From the NCBI RefSeq assembly GCF_900156405.1, contig NZ_FTNN01000002.1:226547-290546 (forward strand): 64,000 nt of DNA. The letters are read 5' to 3'. Shown piece by piece: positions 19,470-28,144 of the stretch. Source of the stretch: Shewanella morhuae (lineage in GTDB: Bacteria; Pseudomonadota; Gammaproteobacteria; Enterobacterales; Shewanellaceae). The first letter of the stretch is position 1; the number at the start of each line of letters is the position of its first letter. The notes under the pieces are model-generated. The model searched no databases and was not told where the DNA came from. It saw nothing but the letters and a program-made list of their open reading frames with translations. A program made the position numbers and the translations under genes.

Positions 19470-20333
19470 ATTAGGCTCACTTAGTACAAGATACGTTTAA
19501 TGTTGAAAGAATAAAGTATAACTTTAGTTAGATCGCAGATTTATAAATATATGGTGAATTATTTTTTGTAAAAAACACACGTTAACTAAATATCCACTAC
19601 ACTAAAAAAAGAGGCATATTAAGTAAAAACGATACAATATAAAATAATTTTAGACATGTTAAATTTCAACGTTCCAATTCAGGCTTAATAACTAAATTTC
19701 ATATGGTCACCATTAGACATAACTAAGGAGCACTAACAATTTATCATTAACATTTAATTTTCACCTGAGAACCATTAAATATCGTTAAAAAACTAACATA
19801 TATCACTTTAACATCTTAACAAAAATGGGGTGGAGTAAAAACTAACGTCAACGCAGGCTAATTACATTCACATTCAAATAAAAACAAGGAGCAAACCATT
19901 AAAATCCGAATAAAAATAAGGGGTTAAAATACTGGCTTGATACATAGAAACACTTCATCAATATAAATACAGGAGTAGGAGGTTTCACCACATTAAACCG
20001 TCTTTATTGCCACTTATCATTGTTACATAAGGTTGATTTGCAATTTGGCTCTAAGCTTTACCCTTAAGATTTAGTTATAATTACTTAGGGAAAAGACAGC
20101 CTAATCAATACTTAAACCAACTGCAGCAGTTAAAATAGTTAGTGATAACTTTAAAGAGAGGTAACCTAGTTAAATTCTTTAATATAACTATCGGATGTAA
20201 TTCATTATAAAACTCAACAACGTAAAATCTCACTACACAGTTTTTAATTTTAAAATTTAGTTTTTACTTGATATTTCAACCGTAAGCATCTATATAATAG
20301 TTAACCAACATTGAAAGAGGAGGACATCTAGAC

Positions 20334-20447
20334 TTGATAAATAATGTAATAGTTACAAATGAAAAAGCTTTACATGTTCTATATCTTAATACGTTAGATT
20401 CAAATGTAAAAAGTAATAACGTAAGTAGTAATACCTTAAACGCATGA
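20334..20447 (+). CDS. Candidate 37-residue small ORF, TTG start
   Basis: TTG at 20334 follows AGGAGG (20318-20323) with a ten-base spacer and opens a 37-residue frame ending at TGA 20447. The peptide begins MINNVIVTNEKALHVLY and is rich in Asn, Ser and Val. There is no family match that I recognise. The same AGGAGG, ten bases, TTGA layout recurs at 20780. Coding status is unproven. Confidence 0.2.
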   Translation: MINNVIVTNEKALHVLYLNTLDSNVKSNNVSSNTLNA

Positions 20448-20523
20448 CAAGGCTAAGCTGTTTTTACAGCAACATGTACTTAGTACAAAAAATGAGCCGC
20501 AAATCGTTTATTCATAAATTTTC

Positions 20524-20565
20524 ATTTTAATGTTATAGCTCCATATTTTAATGTTATAGCTCCAT
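20524..20565 (+). repeat. 21 bp perfect tandem duplication
   Basis: The unit beginning ATTTTAATGTTATAGCTCCA occurs twice without spacer at 20524-20544 and 20545-20565. It lies in the AT-rich non-coding region, and two copies suggest recent slippage. Confidence 0.9.
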
Positions 20566-20795
20566 GTAGTTGTTAGTTTTCAAATAAATGCAAGATATAT
20601 CAACGTAAGTTAGCTGGTACTGTAAACAGCATAGTTTCAACTTTATTCGCTATGCCGTCAAAAGTACTTATTAATGTTCAATGTAAATGTAAGTCGTTAC
20701 CTAGTTAGTTGTTAACATTTTACTGTTACACGTAAATGTAAGATAAACGAGTGTTTTACCTTGTCCCATATTGACCATAAGGAGGATAAACTAGC

Positions 20796-20870
20796 TTGAC
20801 CATATATAATACTCAAACCAGCGCACCTTCGGGTGCGCTTTCTTTTGGTACGCCTTTAGGAAAGTTTTGA
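20796..20870 (+). CDS. Candidate 24-residue small ORF, TTG start
   Basis: TTG at 20796 follows TAAGGAGG with a ten-base spacer and opens a 24-residue frame (MTIYNTQTSAPSG, then ALSFGTPLGKF) ending at 20870. The frame contains the hairpin at 20820-20839, so translation and hairpin formation would be mutually exclusive. That is compatible with either a small regulatory ORF or chance. Confidence 0.2.
   Translation: MTIYNTQTSAPSGALSFGTPLGKF
20820..20847 (+). terminator. UUCG-capped hairpin, probable terminator
   Basis: AGCGCACC-TTCG-GGTGCGCT is an eight-base perfect stem with the very stable C(UUCG)G loop, followed by TTCTTTTGG. It would end a transcript entering from the AT-rich region or raiA. 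The T tract is interrupted, so it could instead be a stable 5' structure of the phe leader transcript. Confidence 0.6.
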
Positions 20871-20905
20871 TTGACAGCTAAGCCCTAGCCCTTTAGCTTA
20901 AGACT

Positions 20906-20959
20906 ATGAAAATAATAACTACAATTTTTTTTACTTTCTTTTTTATACCCTCACATTAG
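20906..20959 (+). CDS. pheL: phe leader peptide
   Basis: A 17-residue frame, MKIITTIFFTFFFIPSH, with five phenylalanines in seven residues, just upstream of pheA and its attenuator. This is the counterpart of enterobacterial PheL ([15 protein letters not shown]). No convincing Shine-Dalgarno precedes the ATG, and an in-frame stop lies 12 bases upstream. TTGACA at 20871-20876 with a TAGCTT at 20894-20899 would place the transcription start at about the ATG itself, so a leaderless peptide is possible. Confidence 0.9.
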   Translation: MKIITTIFFTFFFIPSH

Positions 20960-20998
20960 GAGGCGGATTTACTGTGTAAAAACGAAAGTAAAAATCCA

Positions 20999-21024
20999 AA
21001 GCCTCCCAACTGGGAGGCTTTTTT
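20999..21024 (+). terminator. pheA attenuator
   Basis: AAGCCTCCC-AACT-GGGAGGCTT with a run of six T. GGAGGC at 20959-20964, right at the pheL stop codon, can pair with GCCTCC at 21001-21006 to form the competing antiterminator. Stalling on the Phe codons would favour the latter and let transcription enter pheA. Confidence 0.92.
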
Positions 21025-21068
21025 GTATTTAACGATTAATAAAATATATAACGGCAATTGAGGTCGAA

Positions 21069-23063
21069 ATGCATACACCACAGCCTTTAAATCAAACCCG
21101 AGAACAGATTACTAATCTAGATAATGAACTGCTGGCATTACTCGCAGAGCGTCGTCGTTTAAGTTTAGAAGTCGCTCGTAGTAAAGAAGTCGATATTAGG
21201 CCAATCAGAGATACTCAAAGGGAAAAAGAACTACTCGCTCGACTAGTAAAAGAAGGGCGAGAAAAGGGATTAGATGCACACTATGTTCTCTCTCTCTACC
21301 AGAGTATTATCGAAGATTCAGTATTAAATCAGCAAGCTTACCTTCACGGCCGTGCCAACCCTGAAACACAGAAACAGCAGTATTGTATCGCCTATCTCGG
21401 TGCTAGAGGCTCTTACTCCTACCTCGCCGCTAGCCGCTACTGCCAACGTCGCCAAGTCGAAATGCTGGATTTAGGCTGCCAAAGCTTTGATGAAATAGTG
21501 CAAGCCGTTGAGTCTGGACATGCCGATTATGGCTTTCTCCCGATTGAGAATACATCTTCAGGTTCGATCAATGAAGTGTATGACGTACTGCAACACACGA
21601 GTCTGTCTATCGTCGGTGAAACTACAATAGAAGTAGGTCATTGTTTATTGGGGAAAGTCGGCAGTAAATTAGCAGATATCAAAACAGTCTACGCCCACCC
21701 GCAACCTATTAACCAATGCAGCAAATATTTAAGCCAGCACAAAGATTTGAGACTGGAATACTGCTCGAGCAGCGCAGAAGCGATGGAGAAGGTAAACCAA
21801 AGCTCTGATAATAGCACTGCTGCGATTGGCAGCGCCGAAGGCGGTGCCCTTTATCAGCTAGAGTCTATAGAAGCAGGCTTAGCAAATCAGAAGATTAATC
21901 AAAGCCGCTTTATTGTCGTTGCCCGCAAAGCCGTTGCCGTGCCAGAGCAGTTACCCGCTAAGACCACGTTGATTATGGCGACTGGCCAAAAAGCTGGTGC
22001 TTTAGTAGAAGCCTTGTTAGTACTGAAAGCACATCAGTTAAACATGAGTAAATTAGAGTCACGCCCTATCCCAGGAACACCTTGGGAAGAGATGTTCTAT
22101 TTGGATATCGACGCTAATATCTCCAGTGAATCTATGCAGGCGGGTTTAAAACAGCTTGAACGGATCACGCGCTTTATCAAGGTATTAGGTTGCTATCCTT
22201 GCGAAACAGTAAAACCAACGCAGTTGAGCAACAGCCAGTTACTAATTGAACCTAACACGTCTAAGGGGCAAATTATTAGCGATAATGAAGCAAACACAAA
22301 CCCTATTAGATATAGTAAAGCCTATAAAGAGCAAGCGAGTGAGATCAGCTGCGGTGCTATGTCTATCGGTGCTGGCCACATTGGTGCCATCGCCCAAATA
22401 ACATTGAATAACAGTATTTCACACTTAGCGTTATCAGCGTTTGAACAACAAGTAAAGCAGCTTAAGGAAGTGGGGTTCCAAGCCATTTTGCTCAATGCTA
22501 TTAACCAAGTTCCGATGACAGAAATGACGTTATCTAAACTACGTCAAATCCTGCACCAATATAATCTTGTATGCATTATTGCGATAGAACAAGAAGCTGA
22601 TTTGCAGTTCGCCATTCAGCATGCTGATATGTTATTTCTCGCAGGCAAGCAGATGTTTAATCGAACCTTGCTCACTCAAATAGGCACATTACCCATGCCA
22701 TTAATCCTTGAGCGTAATGATATGGCAAGCTTTGAGGAATTACTCACCGCGACAGAGGTGATCTTAAGCCAAGGTAATCAGCAACTCATCCTCTGTGACT
22801 CAGGCATTAGAACCTTAAATAGTGCTAACCTGCCCTCATTAGATTTAGCTAGCCTGATCCAAATTAAAGCCACCAGTCATCTCCCTATATTAATTAACCC
22901 TAGTTATGCGGTAGCAGAAGACTCATTACTCGTGCAAACTCAAGGTATTAAGCAGCTTAAAGTGGATGGGTTAATACTCAATTGCCCACTTAATAACAGT
23001 GATAATAATGAGTCGTTTAACTTAATGAGTGCTGTGGTGCGGGAGCTTTATCGAACTCACTAA
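21069..23063 (+). CDS. pheA: P-protein (chorismate mutase / prephenate dehydratase) with C-terminal DAHP-synthase-like domain
   Basis: Makes prephenate and phenylpyruvate for phenylalanine synthesis. Residues 1-90 are chorismate mutase with every E. coli active-site residue at the same number (Arg11, Arg28, Lys39, Asp48, Arg51, Glu52, Gln88). Prephenate dehydratase spans about 105-285 (ENTSSGSINEV) and the ACT domain 300-380 (GALVEALL, ESRPIPGTPWEEMF). E. coli PheA ends at 386 residues; this one continues to 664. Residues about 425-660 resemble type I-beta DAHP synthase (EELLTATEVILSQGNQQLIL, then CDSGIRT, SHLPILINPSY), but catalytic residues are lost: the RGGAxKPRTSP loop is missing, LLKRG reads LILERN and DPSH reads NPSY. 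GAGG precedes the ATG. Confidence 0.95.
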   Translation: MHTPQPLNQTREQITNLDNELLALLAERRRLSLEVARSKEVDIRPIRDTQREKELLARLVKEGREKGLDAHYVLSLYQSIIEDSVLNQQAYLHGRANPETQKQQYCIAYLGARGSYSYLAASRYCQRRQVEMLDLGCQSFDEIVQAVESGHADYGFLPIENTSSGSINEVYDVLQHTSLSIVGETTIEVGHCLLGKVGSKLADIKTVYAHPQPINQCSKYLSQHKDLRLEYCSSSAEAMEKVNQSSDNSTAAIGSAEGGALYQLESIEAGLANQKINQSRFIVVARKAVAVPEQLPAKTTLIMATGQKAGALVEALLVLKAHQLNMSKLESRPIPGTPWEEMFYLDIDANISSESMQAGLKQLERITRFIKVLGCYPCETVKPTQLSNSQLLIEPNTSKGQIISDNEANTNPIRYSKAYKEQASEISCGAMSIGAGHIGAIAQITLNNSISHLALSAFEQQVKQLKEVGFQAILLNAINQVPMTEMTLSKLRQILHQYNLVCIIAIEQEADLQFAIQHADMLFLAGKQMFNRTLLTQIGTLPMPLILERNDMASFEELLTATEVILSQGNQQLILCDSGIRTLNSANLPSLDLASLIQIKATSHLPILINPSYAVAEDSLLVQTQGIKQLKVDGLILNCPLNNSDNNESFNLMSAVVRELYRTH

Positions 23064-23132
23064 CGTGAGGCTAAAATTAAAATTAGTGATGATTATCAAA
23101 GGCTAATTAAATTTATCTCCATCCGGAGTCGC

Positions 23133-23174
23133 TTTTAAACCAGCTAGTCTATGTAACGACTAGCTGGTTTAAAA
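23133..23174. terminator. Long bidirectional terminator hairpin
   Basis: A perfect 17 bp stem (TTTTAAACCAGCTAGTC against its complement at 23158-23174) with an eight-base loop, between convergent pheA and the antiporter gene. A and T tracts flank both sides. Confidence 0.88.
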
Positions 23175-23193
23175 TTATAGCCAAAATCATCTT

Positions 23194-24498
23194 TTATGTA
23201 TTTTTAACAGCACCGACAGCTTTTGATGTATTGATGACTGAATTACTCCTACGGATAAGCCCTGCCATGGTAGAACCCTGTACTAAAATAGAAAATACGA
23301 CGACGGCATAGGTCATCACAAGCAGCAACTCCCGTAATTCCACACCACCAATGGCATCTATCACTATGCCTTTAGGTAAACTCATTGCCATAGCAAGGGC
23401 TAACCCTCCTCTTAACCCACCCCAAATTAGAATAGTCTCTGCATAGGGGTTATATGATTTGAACAATCTAAAGCTCAAATAGGGTAATAATACACTCAAG
23501 GCACGTGCCAGCAGCACAAGAGGAATAGCCACAAACATAAACCACCACAATGGCGCCTTAAAAGTGACGAGCAAGAGTAATAAACCCAGTAACAGGAAGA
23601 GTAAGGCATTGAAGAAGGATTCAATTAGCGACCAAAACATGAGTAATTTAACTCGCTCATGGCGGGTAAAAAACTTAGGCACGCTGAAATTACCTATAAT
23701 GATCCCCGCGCTCACCATTGCCAAAGGTCCAGAAACCCCAAGTACCTCAGCCATCACATATCCCGCGGTTGGAATAAGCAACGTGACCAGCATCAATTGT
23801 GTTTCTTCTTCACAATAGCGGAAAAAATGATGCAGTAAAAAACCCAGTACGCAGCCATAAATGACCCCGCCTACGGCCTCACGAATGAATAACTCAGAGA
23901 TATGTATAAACGTTAGTGGCTCAGTGGAGAATGCTAATTGCGATATCGCCACAAAAATCACTAATCCTATACCATCATTAAATAAAGATTCACCTTCTAC
24001 TTGGATAGCAATATCTTCCGGCGCACCCATTTTCTTTAAAATAGCCAAAACGGCGATAGGATCGGTTGGCGAAATTAGCGCCCCAAACAGCAAGCAATGG
24101 CTGAGTAATAAGGGTAACCCCAACATAGGTGCCAGCCAAAATAACAGCCCACCAATGATAAAAGTGGATAATAAGGTGCTAACAAAAGCGAGGATTAAAA
24201 TCTCCCACTTCTGTTGCCTTAGTATTTTTAAACGGATCTGTAATGCACCGGCAAAAAGTAAAAAACCTAACATGCCATTGAGCAACAGCGCTTGAAAATC
24301 GAGCTTCTCTAGTCCTGAAACAAAATACAAATAAACGTCGCCGCCTAATGCTTTCCCTCCGAGGAGTAACAATAAACTCATTCCAAGGGAAATAGCCGTA
24401 ATGGCCACTGTTTCTTGTAGTTTATGAACGCGAGAAGACATGACAGAAGTGATTAAAGCCAAGGCGCAGAGAAGACAGAGTATTTGGTAACTAGACAT
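23194..24498 (-). CDS. CPA1-family sodium/proton antiporter
   Basis: A 434-residue protein with about 12 membrane helices. The ion-binding region is recognisable: GALISPTDPIAVLAILKKMG and VEGESLFNDGIGLVIFV carry the conserved Asp residues of CPA1 Na+/H+ exchangers, and IWGGLRGGLALAMAMSLP is another hallmark. It stands in the place between pheA and tyrA, which are adjacent in E. coli. No long cytoplasmic regulatory tail is present. Confidence 0.88.
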   Translation of the reverse strand: MSSYQILCLLCALALITSVMSSRVHKLQETVAITAISLGMSLLLLLGGKALGGDVYLYFVSGLEKLDFQALLLNGMLGFLLFAGALQIRLKILRQQKWEILILAFVSTLLSTFIIGGLLFWLAPMLGLPLLLSHCLLFGALISPTDPIAVLAILKKMGAPEDIAIQVEGESLFNDGIGLVIFVAISQLAFSTEPLTFIHISELFIREAVGGVIYGCVLGFLLHHFFRYCEEETQLMLVTLLIPTAGYVMAEVLGVSGPLAMVSAGIIIGNFSVPKFFTRHERVKLLMFWSLIESFFNALLFLLLGLLLLLVTFKAPLWWFMFVAIPLVLLARALSVLLPYLSFRLFKSYNPYAETILIWGGLRGGLALAMAMSLPKGIVIDAIGGVELRELLLVMTYAVVVFSILVQGSTMAGLIRRSNSVINTSKAVGAVKNT

Positions 24499-24541
24499 AG
24501 ATGCCTCTAAATATTATCAATTTAGAGACTCTAACATAAGT

Positions 24542-24877
24542 TTAGATTTCTAAACCATCCAATAGACTTAACCAGCCTCTAATGATTCTGTTACAAAACC
24601 AAATAACCCCGAAGAAGTAAATCGAAAGACTGAGCCAAGTTTGCGGCACACAATAACCGAGCACTAATAAACCCAAAAAGGCGATATTAGAATGACGTTG
24701 CCAACGCAAATGTGATGCTAACAATGGATTGCCATGGGATTGGCGTTGAGAAAAATTAATAAACAGACTTAGCAGCACGGGGAGTAACAATAAAGGAAAA
24801 CCCGACATTAAGGCGTACAACAAATGCCCAAGAGTACGATCTTCAATTTTTGTGGCATAAGTGGTTGTCATTGTCAT
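24542..24877 (-). CDS. Small membrane protein, DUF4870-like
   Basis: A 111-residue protein with three hydrophobic segments. The patterns SHLRWQRHSN and RIIRGWLSLLDGLEI resemble a widespread family of small inner-membrane proteins with SHFRWQ and RxxRGWL motifs (DUF4870-like). Function unknown. It is 44 bp upstream of the antiporter gene on the same strand and 166 bp downstream of hcr, so it may be co-transcribed with either. Confidence 0.6.
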   Translation of the reverse strand: MTMTTTYATKIEDRTLGHLLYALMSGFPLLLLPVLLSLFINFSQRQSHGNPLLASHLRWQRHSNIAFLGLLVLGYCVPQTWLSLSIYFFGVIWFCNRIIRGWLSLLDGLEI

Positions 24878-25043
24878 TGAGAAACTCCAGCCAGACTAAT
24901 GGACTGGGCGCAAACATTCTACGCCCTTGTCTTTAACCTTACGTTCTCACTGAGATAAGCGCAACTAAGGATTAGAAATATTTCCATCCAATTAAAAATG
25001 AAGCAAATAAACACTACATGGCCAGCACGATTTCACCAGCACA

Positions 25044-26177
25044 TTAGATCTTAAGTGTTGCATCGGAGGTTAATGTTGTGGAACAAGCTAGCACAAACCC
25101 AGCTTCAATTTCAGCAGCGGTGAGAGTCATCACACTCGTCGATACGGTTTCGCCCGCTAATACTTGGCATTTACACGCACCGCAAACTCCCGAACGACAA
25201 GCCGCAATAATAGGTAATCCTTCAGCCTCAATCCCTTCCAGCAAACTTTGTCCTGGCTTTAGCCTTGTACTGCGTTCACCAATAGACAAGGTAAAAGCCA
25301 CCTCTTGTCGATTTGTATTAGTTTTATCTGAAAATTCATCTTGCATAAGCTGACTACGCGCAGCGATCGAAGCGGTAGCAAAGCTTTCATGGTGTAACTG
25401 ACGCATATCGAAACTAAGTTCATCCAATAATGCTTTTACTGCCTTCATATAAGGCTCTGGCCCGCATAAATAGATGGTTCTATCAGCAAAGTCAGGCACT
25501 GCAGTTTGTAGCATTTTCGCCGTTAACCGCCCGAAATCAAAGCTTATCATGGGCGAATGGCTGGTAACGGTTTCGGTGCCAGTCTCTAATGCATAACTGA
25601 GTTTGAAAGTATTAAAGCGACTCGCCATAGTATCTAGTGATGATTTAAAAATAATATCGGCTTCTGATCTCGCACTATGTACAAAGGCAATATCGGCATT
25701 AATTTGGGTGTCGGTCAGATAACGAGACATTGAATACATAGGCGTAATGCCACAACCCGCACTCAAAAAAAGATATTTCTGTGCAGGAATATCAATTAAG
25801 TTAAATTGTCCCGTTGGCGGTAGCACTCTTACACTCTGCCCAGGAATAAGATTTTCAATCAGGTAGTTAGATACCAGCCCACCCTCGACACGTTTTATCG
25901 TCACCATCAAAGAATAGGGCCGTGAAGGCGATGAAGATAAAGTATAGCTACGGCATACTTGCTCGCCATTGATCTCGAGTACAAAAGTCATAAACTGACC
26001 GGGTTTGTAATCGAACTTCATCGGTTCACCCGCTTGAAAACGAAAACTGACCACATCCGCGGTTTCATTCCAGCGTTCAACACACACCAGTTGATTGACA
26101 CTTTCTGATCTTTGAGGCGCAACCAATAATGCCCCAGTCCCCGCCATCACGTTCATATTCATAGCATTCTTATCCAC
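25044..26177 (-). CDS. hcr: NADH oxidoreductase for hybrid-cluster protein
   Basis: A 377-residue flavoprotein that reduces Hcp. A ferredoxin-reductase FAD domain (RSYTLSSSPSRPYSLMVTIK near 95-115) is followed by an NAD-binding domain (FLSAGCGITPMYSMSRYL; YLCGPEPYMKAV) and a C-terminal plant-type [2Fe-2S] domain with CRSGVCGACKCQV. E. coli Hcr is 322 residues; the extra length is mostly at the N-terminus and in the linker before the ferredoxin domain. It is directly downstream of hcp with a 61 bp gap, so one operon. Confidence 0.93.
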   Translation of the reverse strand: MDKNAMNMNVMAGTGALLVAPQRSESVNQLVCVERWNETADVVSFRFQAGEPMKFDYKPGQFMTFVLEINGEQVCRSYTLSSSPSRPYSLMVTIKRVEGGLVSNYLIENLIPGQSVRVLPPTGQFNLIDIPAQKYLFLSAGCGITPMYSMSRYLTDTQINADIAFVHSARSEADIIFKSSLDTMASRFNTFKLSYALETGTETVTSHSPMISFDFGRLTAKMLQTAVPDFADRTIYLCGPEPYMKAVKALLDELSFDMRQLHHESFATASIAARSQLMQDEFSDKTNTNRQEVAFTLSIGERSTRLKPGQSLLEGIEAEGLPIIAACRSGVCGACKCQVLAGETVSTSVMTLTAAEIEAGFVLACSTTLTSDATLKI

Positions 26178-26238
26178 ACAACACTGCGGCTTTATTGAAC
26201 AGCCTAAAACCGCAGTTAAACAAGAGTTCTCGGTTGAC

Positions 26239-27903
26239 TTAAGCCACGTTTAACATGGTTTTTAAATCGGCCTCGACAGTAGTGGTATTACGTAAGCCAA
26301 ATTTATCTTCCAAAATTTTAGCTAAATTCGCCGTTAGAAATGCCGGAGGTGTTGGGCCTGTACGGATATTTTTAACACCCAATGACAATAACGTTAGTAG
26401 AACCACAATGGCTTTTTGTTCAAACCAAGAAAGCACTAAACTCAGTGGCAACTCATTGATATCACATTCAAACACTTCCGATAACGCAATTGCTAACTGG
26501 ATAGCAGAATAGGCATCGTTACATTGGCCCACATCGAGCAAACGTGGAATACCGTTAATGTCACCAAATTCAAGCTTATTAAATTTATACTTGCCGCAAC
26601 CTAAAGTTAGAATGAGTGAATCTTTAGGTGTCGATTTAGCAAGATCAGTAAAGTAGCTTCTGTCCGCTTTATCGCCATCACAACCACCCACGAGGAAGAA
26701 ATGCTTAATTGCACCGCTCTTAACATTTTCAACCACTGCAGGCGCTGCCGCCATCAAAGCATTGCGGGCAAAACCGATGGTGATTTGATGTGGGATTTCA
26801 TCATAACTAAACCCATCTAAAGCAAGCGCCTTATCAATCACCGCAGAAAAATCATCACCTTCTAGATGAATCACACCAGGCCAACCAACAATGCTGCGAG
26901 TAAAGATACGATCGCTATAACTGCCAACATTTGGATCGATAATACAGTTAGATGTCATTACCACTGCACCGGGGAAATTGGCAAACTCTTTCTGTTGGTT
27001 CTGCCAAGCACTACCGTAGTTGCCGACCAAGTGTGAATACTTTTTAAAGGCGGGATACGCTAACGCTGGCAGCATTTCGCCATGGGTAAACACGTTAATA
27101 CCCTTGCCGACCGTCTGTTCGAGGATAAGCTCTAAATCCTTCATATCATGACCCGAAACTAGAATCGCTTTACCCTTAACCGCCTTAGTATTAACGACTG
27201 TTGGTTCTGGGTGACCAAAAGCTTGGGTTTCGCCCGCATCAAGCATTGCCATGATGCGGTAGTTCAGCTGACCTATATCCATCGCGGTGGTAAATAGCTT
27301 ATCAGCATCGACACTCGGTTCGCCCAAGAAAGACATGATTTCATGAAAACGCCCCGCTACCTCTGCATCGGTCTGACCGAGCACATGGGCATGTTCCATA
27401 TAGGCCGCGGCCCCTTTAAGACCATATAAGCACAATAATCTGAGCCCCATGATATCTTCATGCACTTCATGTTTATCTTTATTCAACAGCGCGATGGGGG
27501 CTTGTGCCAGCATTTCGATTTTATTAGTTCCCAGCACTAACTGAGCGACTTCTGGTACCTGCTCAGCAGTAACGCCCGCTTGTACACAAGCCGCCTCGTA
27601 AGAAGTCTTTAACTGAGCACGATACTTAGCTGCTTGCTGGGCATAAGCCATAATGCGATCATCATCAAAATTGACATTCGTTAGGGTAGAGAAAAATGCT
27701 TTAGGCACAAAACTATCAATTTCGGCATCGACAATGCCCATTTCACGAGCTTTAACCGCATACACTGAAACGCCTTGTAGCATGTAAATCAGTAAGTCTT
27801 GCAAGTCAGACGTTGCAGCCAACTTGCCACACATACCTTGAGAATAACTACAACCATTGCCAGCGGGTGTACGAATAGTTTGCTCACATTGAATACAGAA
27901 CAT
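26239..27903 (-). CDS. hcp: Hydroxylamine reductase, hybrid-cluster protein
   Basis: A 554-residue Fe-S protein acting on nitric oxide or hydroxylamine under nitrosative stress. The N-terminal cluster ligands Cys3, Cys6, Cys18 and Cys25 are at the same positions as in E. coli Hcp, and the hybrid-cluster motifs [26 protein letters not shown] and [12 protein letters not shown] are intact. An imperfect half-match to an NsrR site (AGCATGAATTT on the minus strand) lies just before the start; NsrR/FNR control is typical of hcp but not demonstrated here. Confidence 0.96.
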   Translation of the reverse strand: MFCIQCEQTIRTPAGNGCSYSQGMCGKLAATSDLQDLLIYMLQGVSVYAVKAREMGIVDAEIDSFVPKAFFSTLTNVNFDDDRIMAYAQQAAKYRAQLKTSYEAACVQAGVTAEQVPEVAQLVLGTNKIEMLAQAPIALLNKDKHEVHEDIMGLRLLCLYGLKGAAAYMEHAHVLGQTDAEVAGRFHEIMSFLGEPSVDADKLFTTAMDIGQLNYRIMAMLDAGETQAFGHPEPTVVNTKAVKGKAILVSGHDMKDLELILEQTVGKGINVFTHGEMLPALAYPAFKKYSHLVGNYGSAWQNQQKEFANFPGAVVMTSNCIIDPNVGSYSDRIFTRSIVGWPGVIHLEGDDFSAVIDKALALDGFSYDEIPHQITIGFARNALMAAAPAVVENVKSGAIKHFFLVGGCDGDKADRSYFTDLAKSTPKDSLILTLGCGKYKFNKLEFGDINGIPRLLDVGQCNDAYSAIQLAIALSEVFECDINELPLSLVLSWFEQKAIVVLLTLLSLGVKNIRTGPTPPAFLTANLAKILEDKFGLRNTTTVEADLKTMLNVA

Positions 27904-28070
27904 GGATAGACTCCTAATTTAAATTCATGCTTTATTTTTACATGTTTAAAACTAGTCTACCTAAACACAGCATAAGCGACAGTCATTTTTAAGATGGAAT
28001 GTTAAATGTTAGAGAGCGATCACCTTAAGCAATTGCTAATAAAAACAAGGGCATTTATTCAGTAGCATAA

Positions 28071-28097
28071 AAAACGCCCATCAATGATGAGCGTTTT
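28071..28097 (-). terminator. Terminator of the aroF-tyrA operon
   Basis: AAAACGCCCATCA pairs with TGATGAGCGTTTT with one mismatch; T-rich on the minus strand side. It lies about 50 bp beyond the tyrA stop. Confidence 0.75.
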
Positions 28098-28144
28098 ATG
28101 GCGCAAGCCATTTAACTTGGGATAAACTGGTTTCTATTGGTTTA

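Larger units (their letters stand above)
19470..20818. other. AT-rich non-coding region with repeated strong Shine-Dalgarno motifs
   Basis: About 1.35 kb, clearly richer in A and T than its neighbours, with no frame above 60 codons. SD-like strings recur: AAGGAG near 19725 and 19887, AGGAGTAGGAGG near 19971-19982, AGGAGG at 20318-20323 and 20780-20785. None is followed by a well-spaced ATG; ATT or TTG triplets occupy start positions instead. GTTAAC/TTAAC strings are frequent. A 21 bp tandem duplication lies at 20524-20565. A GC-rich hairpin closes the stretch at 20820-20839. It could be a decayed gene region, a long untranslated transcript or a regulatory RNA. Confidence 0.4.

Noticed and set aside
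19470-20818. CsrB/CsrC-type regulatory RNA
   Set aside because: GGA motifs are present, but too few and too scattered (about six in 1.3 kb) compared with the dense hairpin-loop GGA arrays of CsrB.
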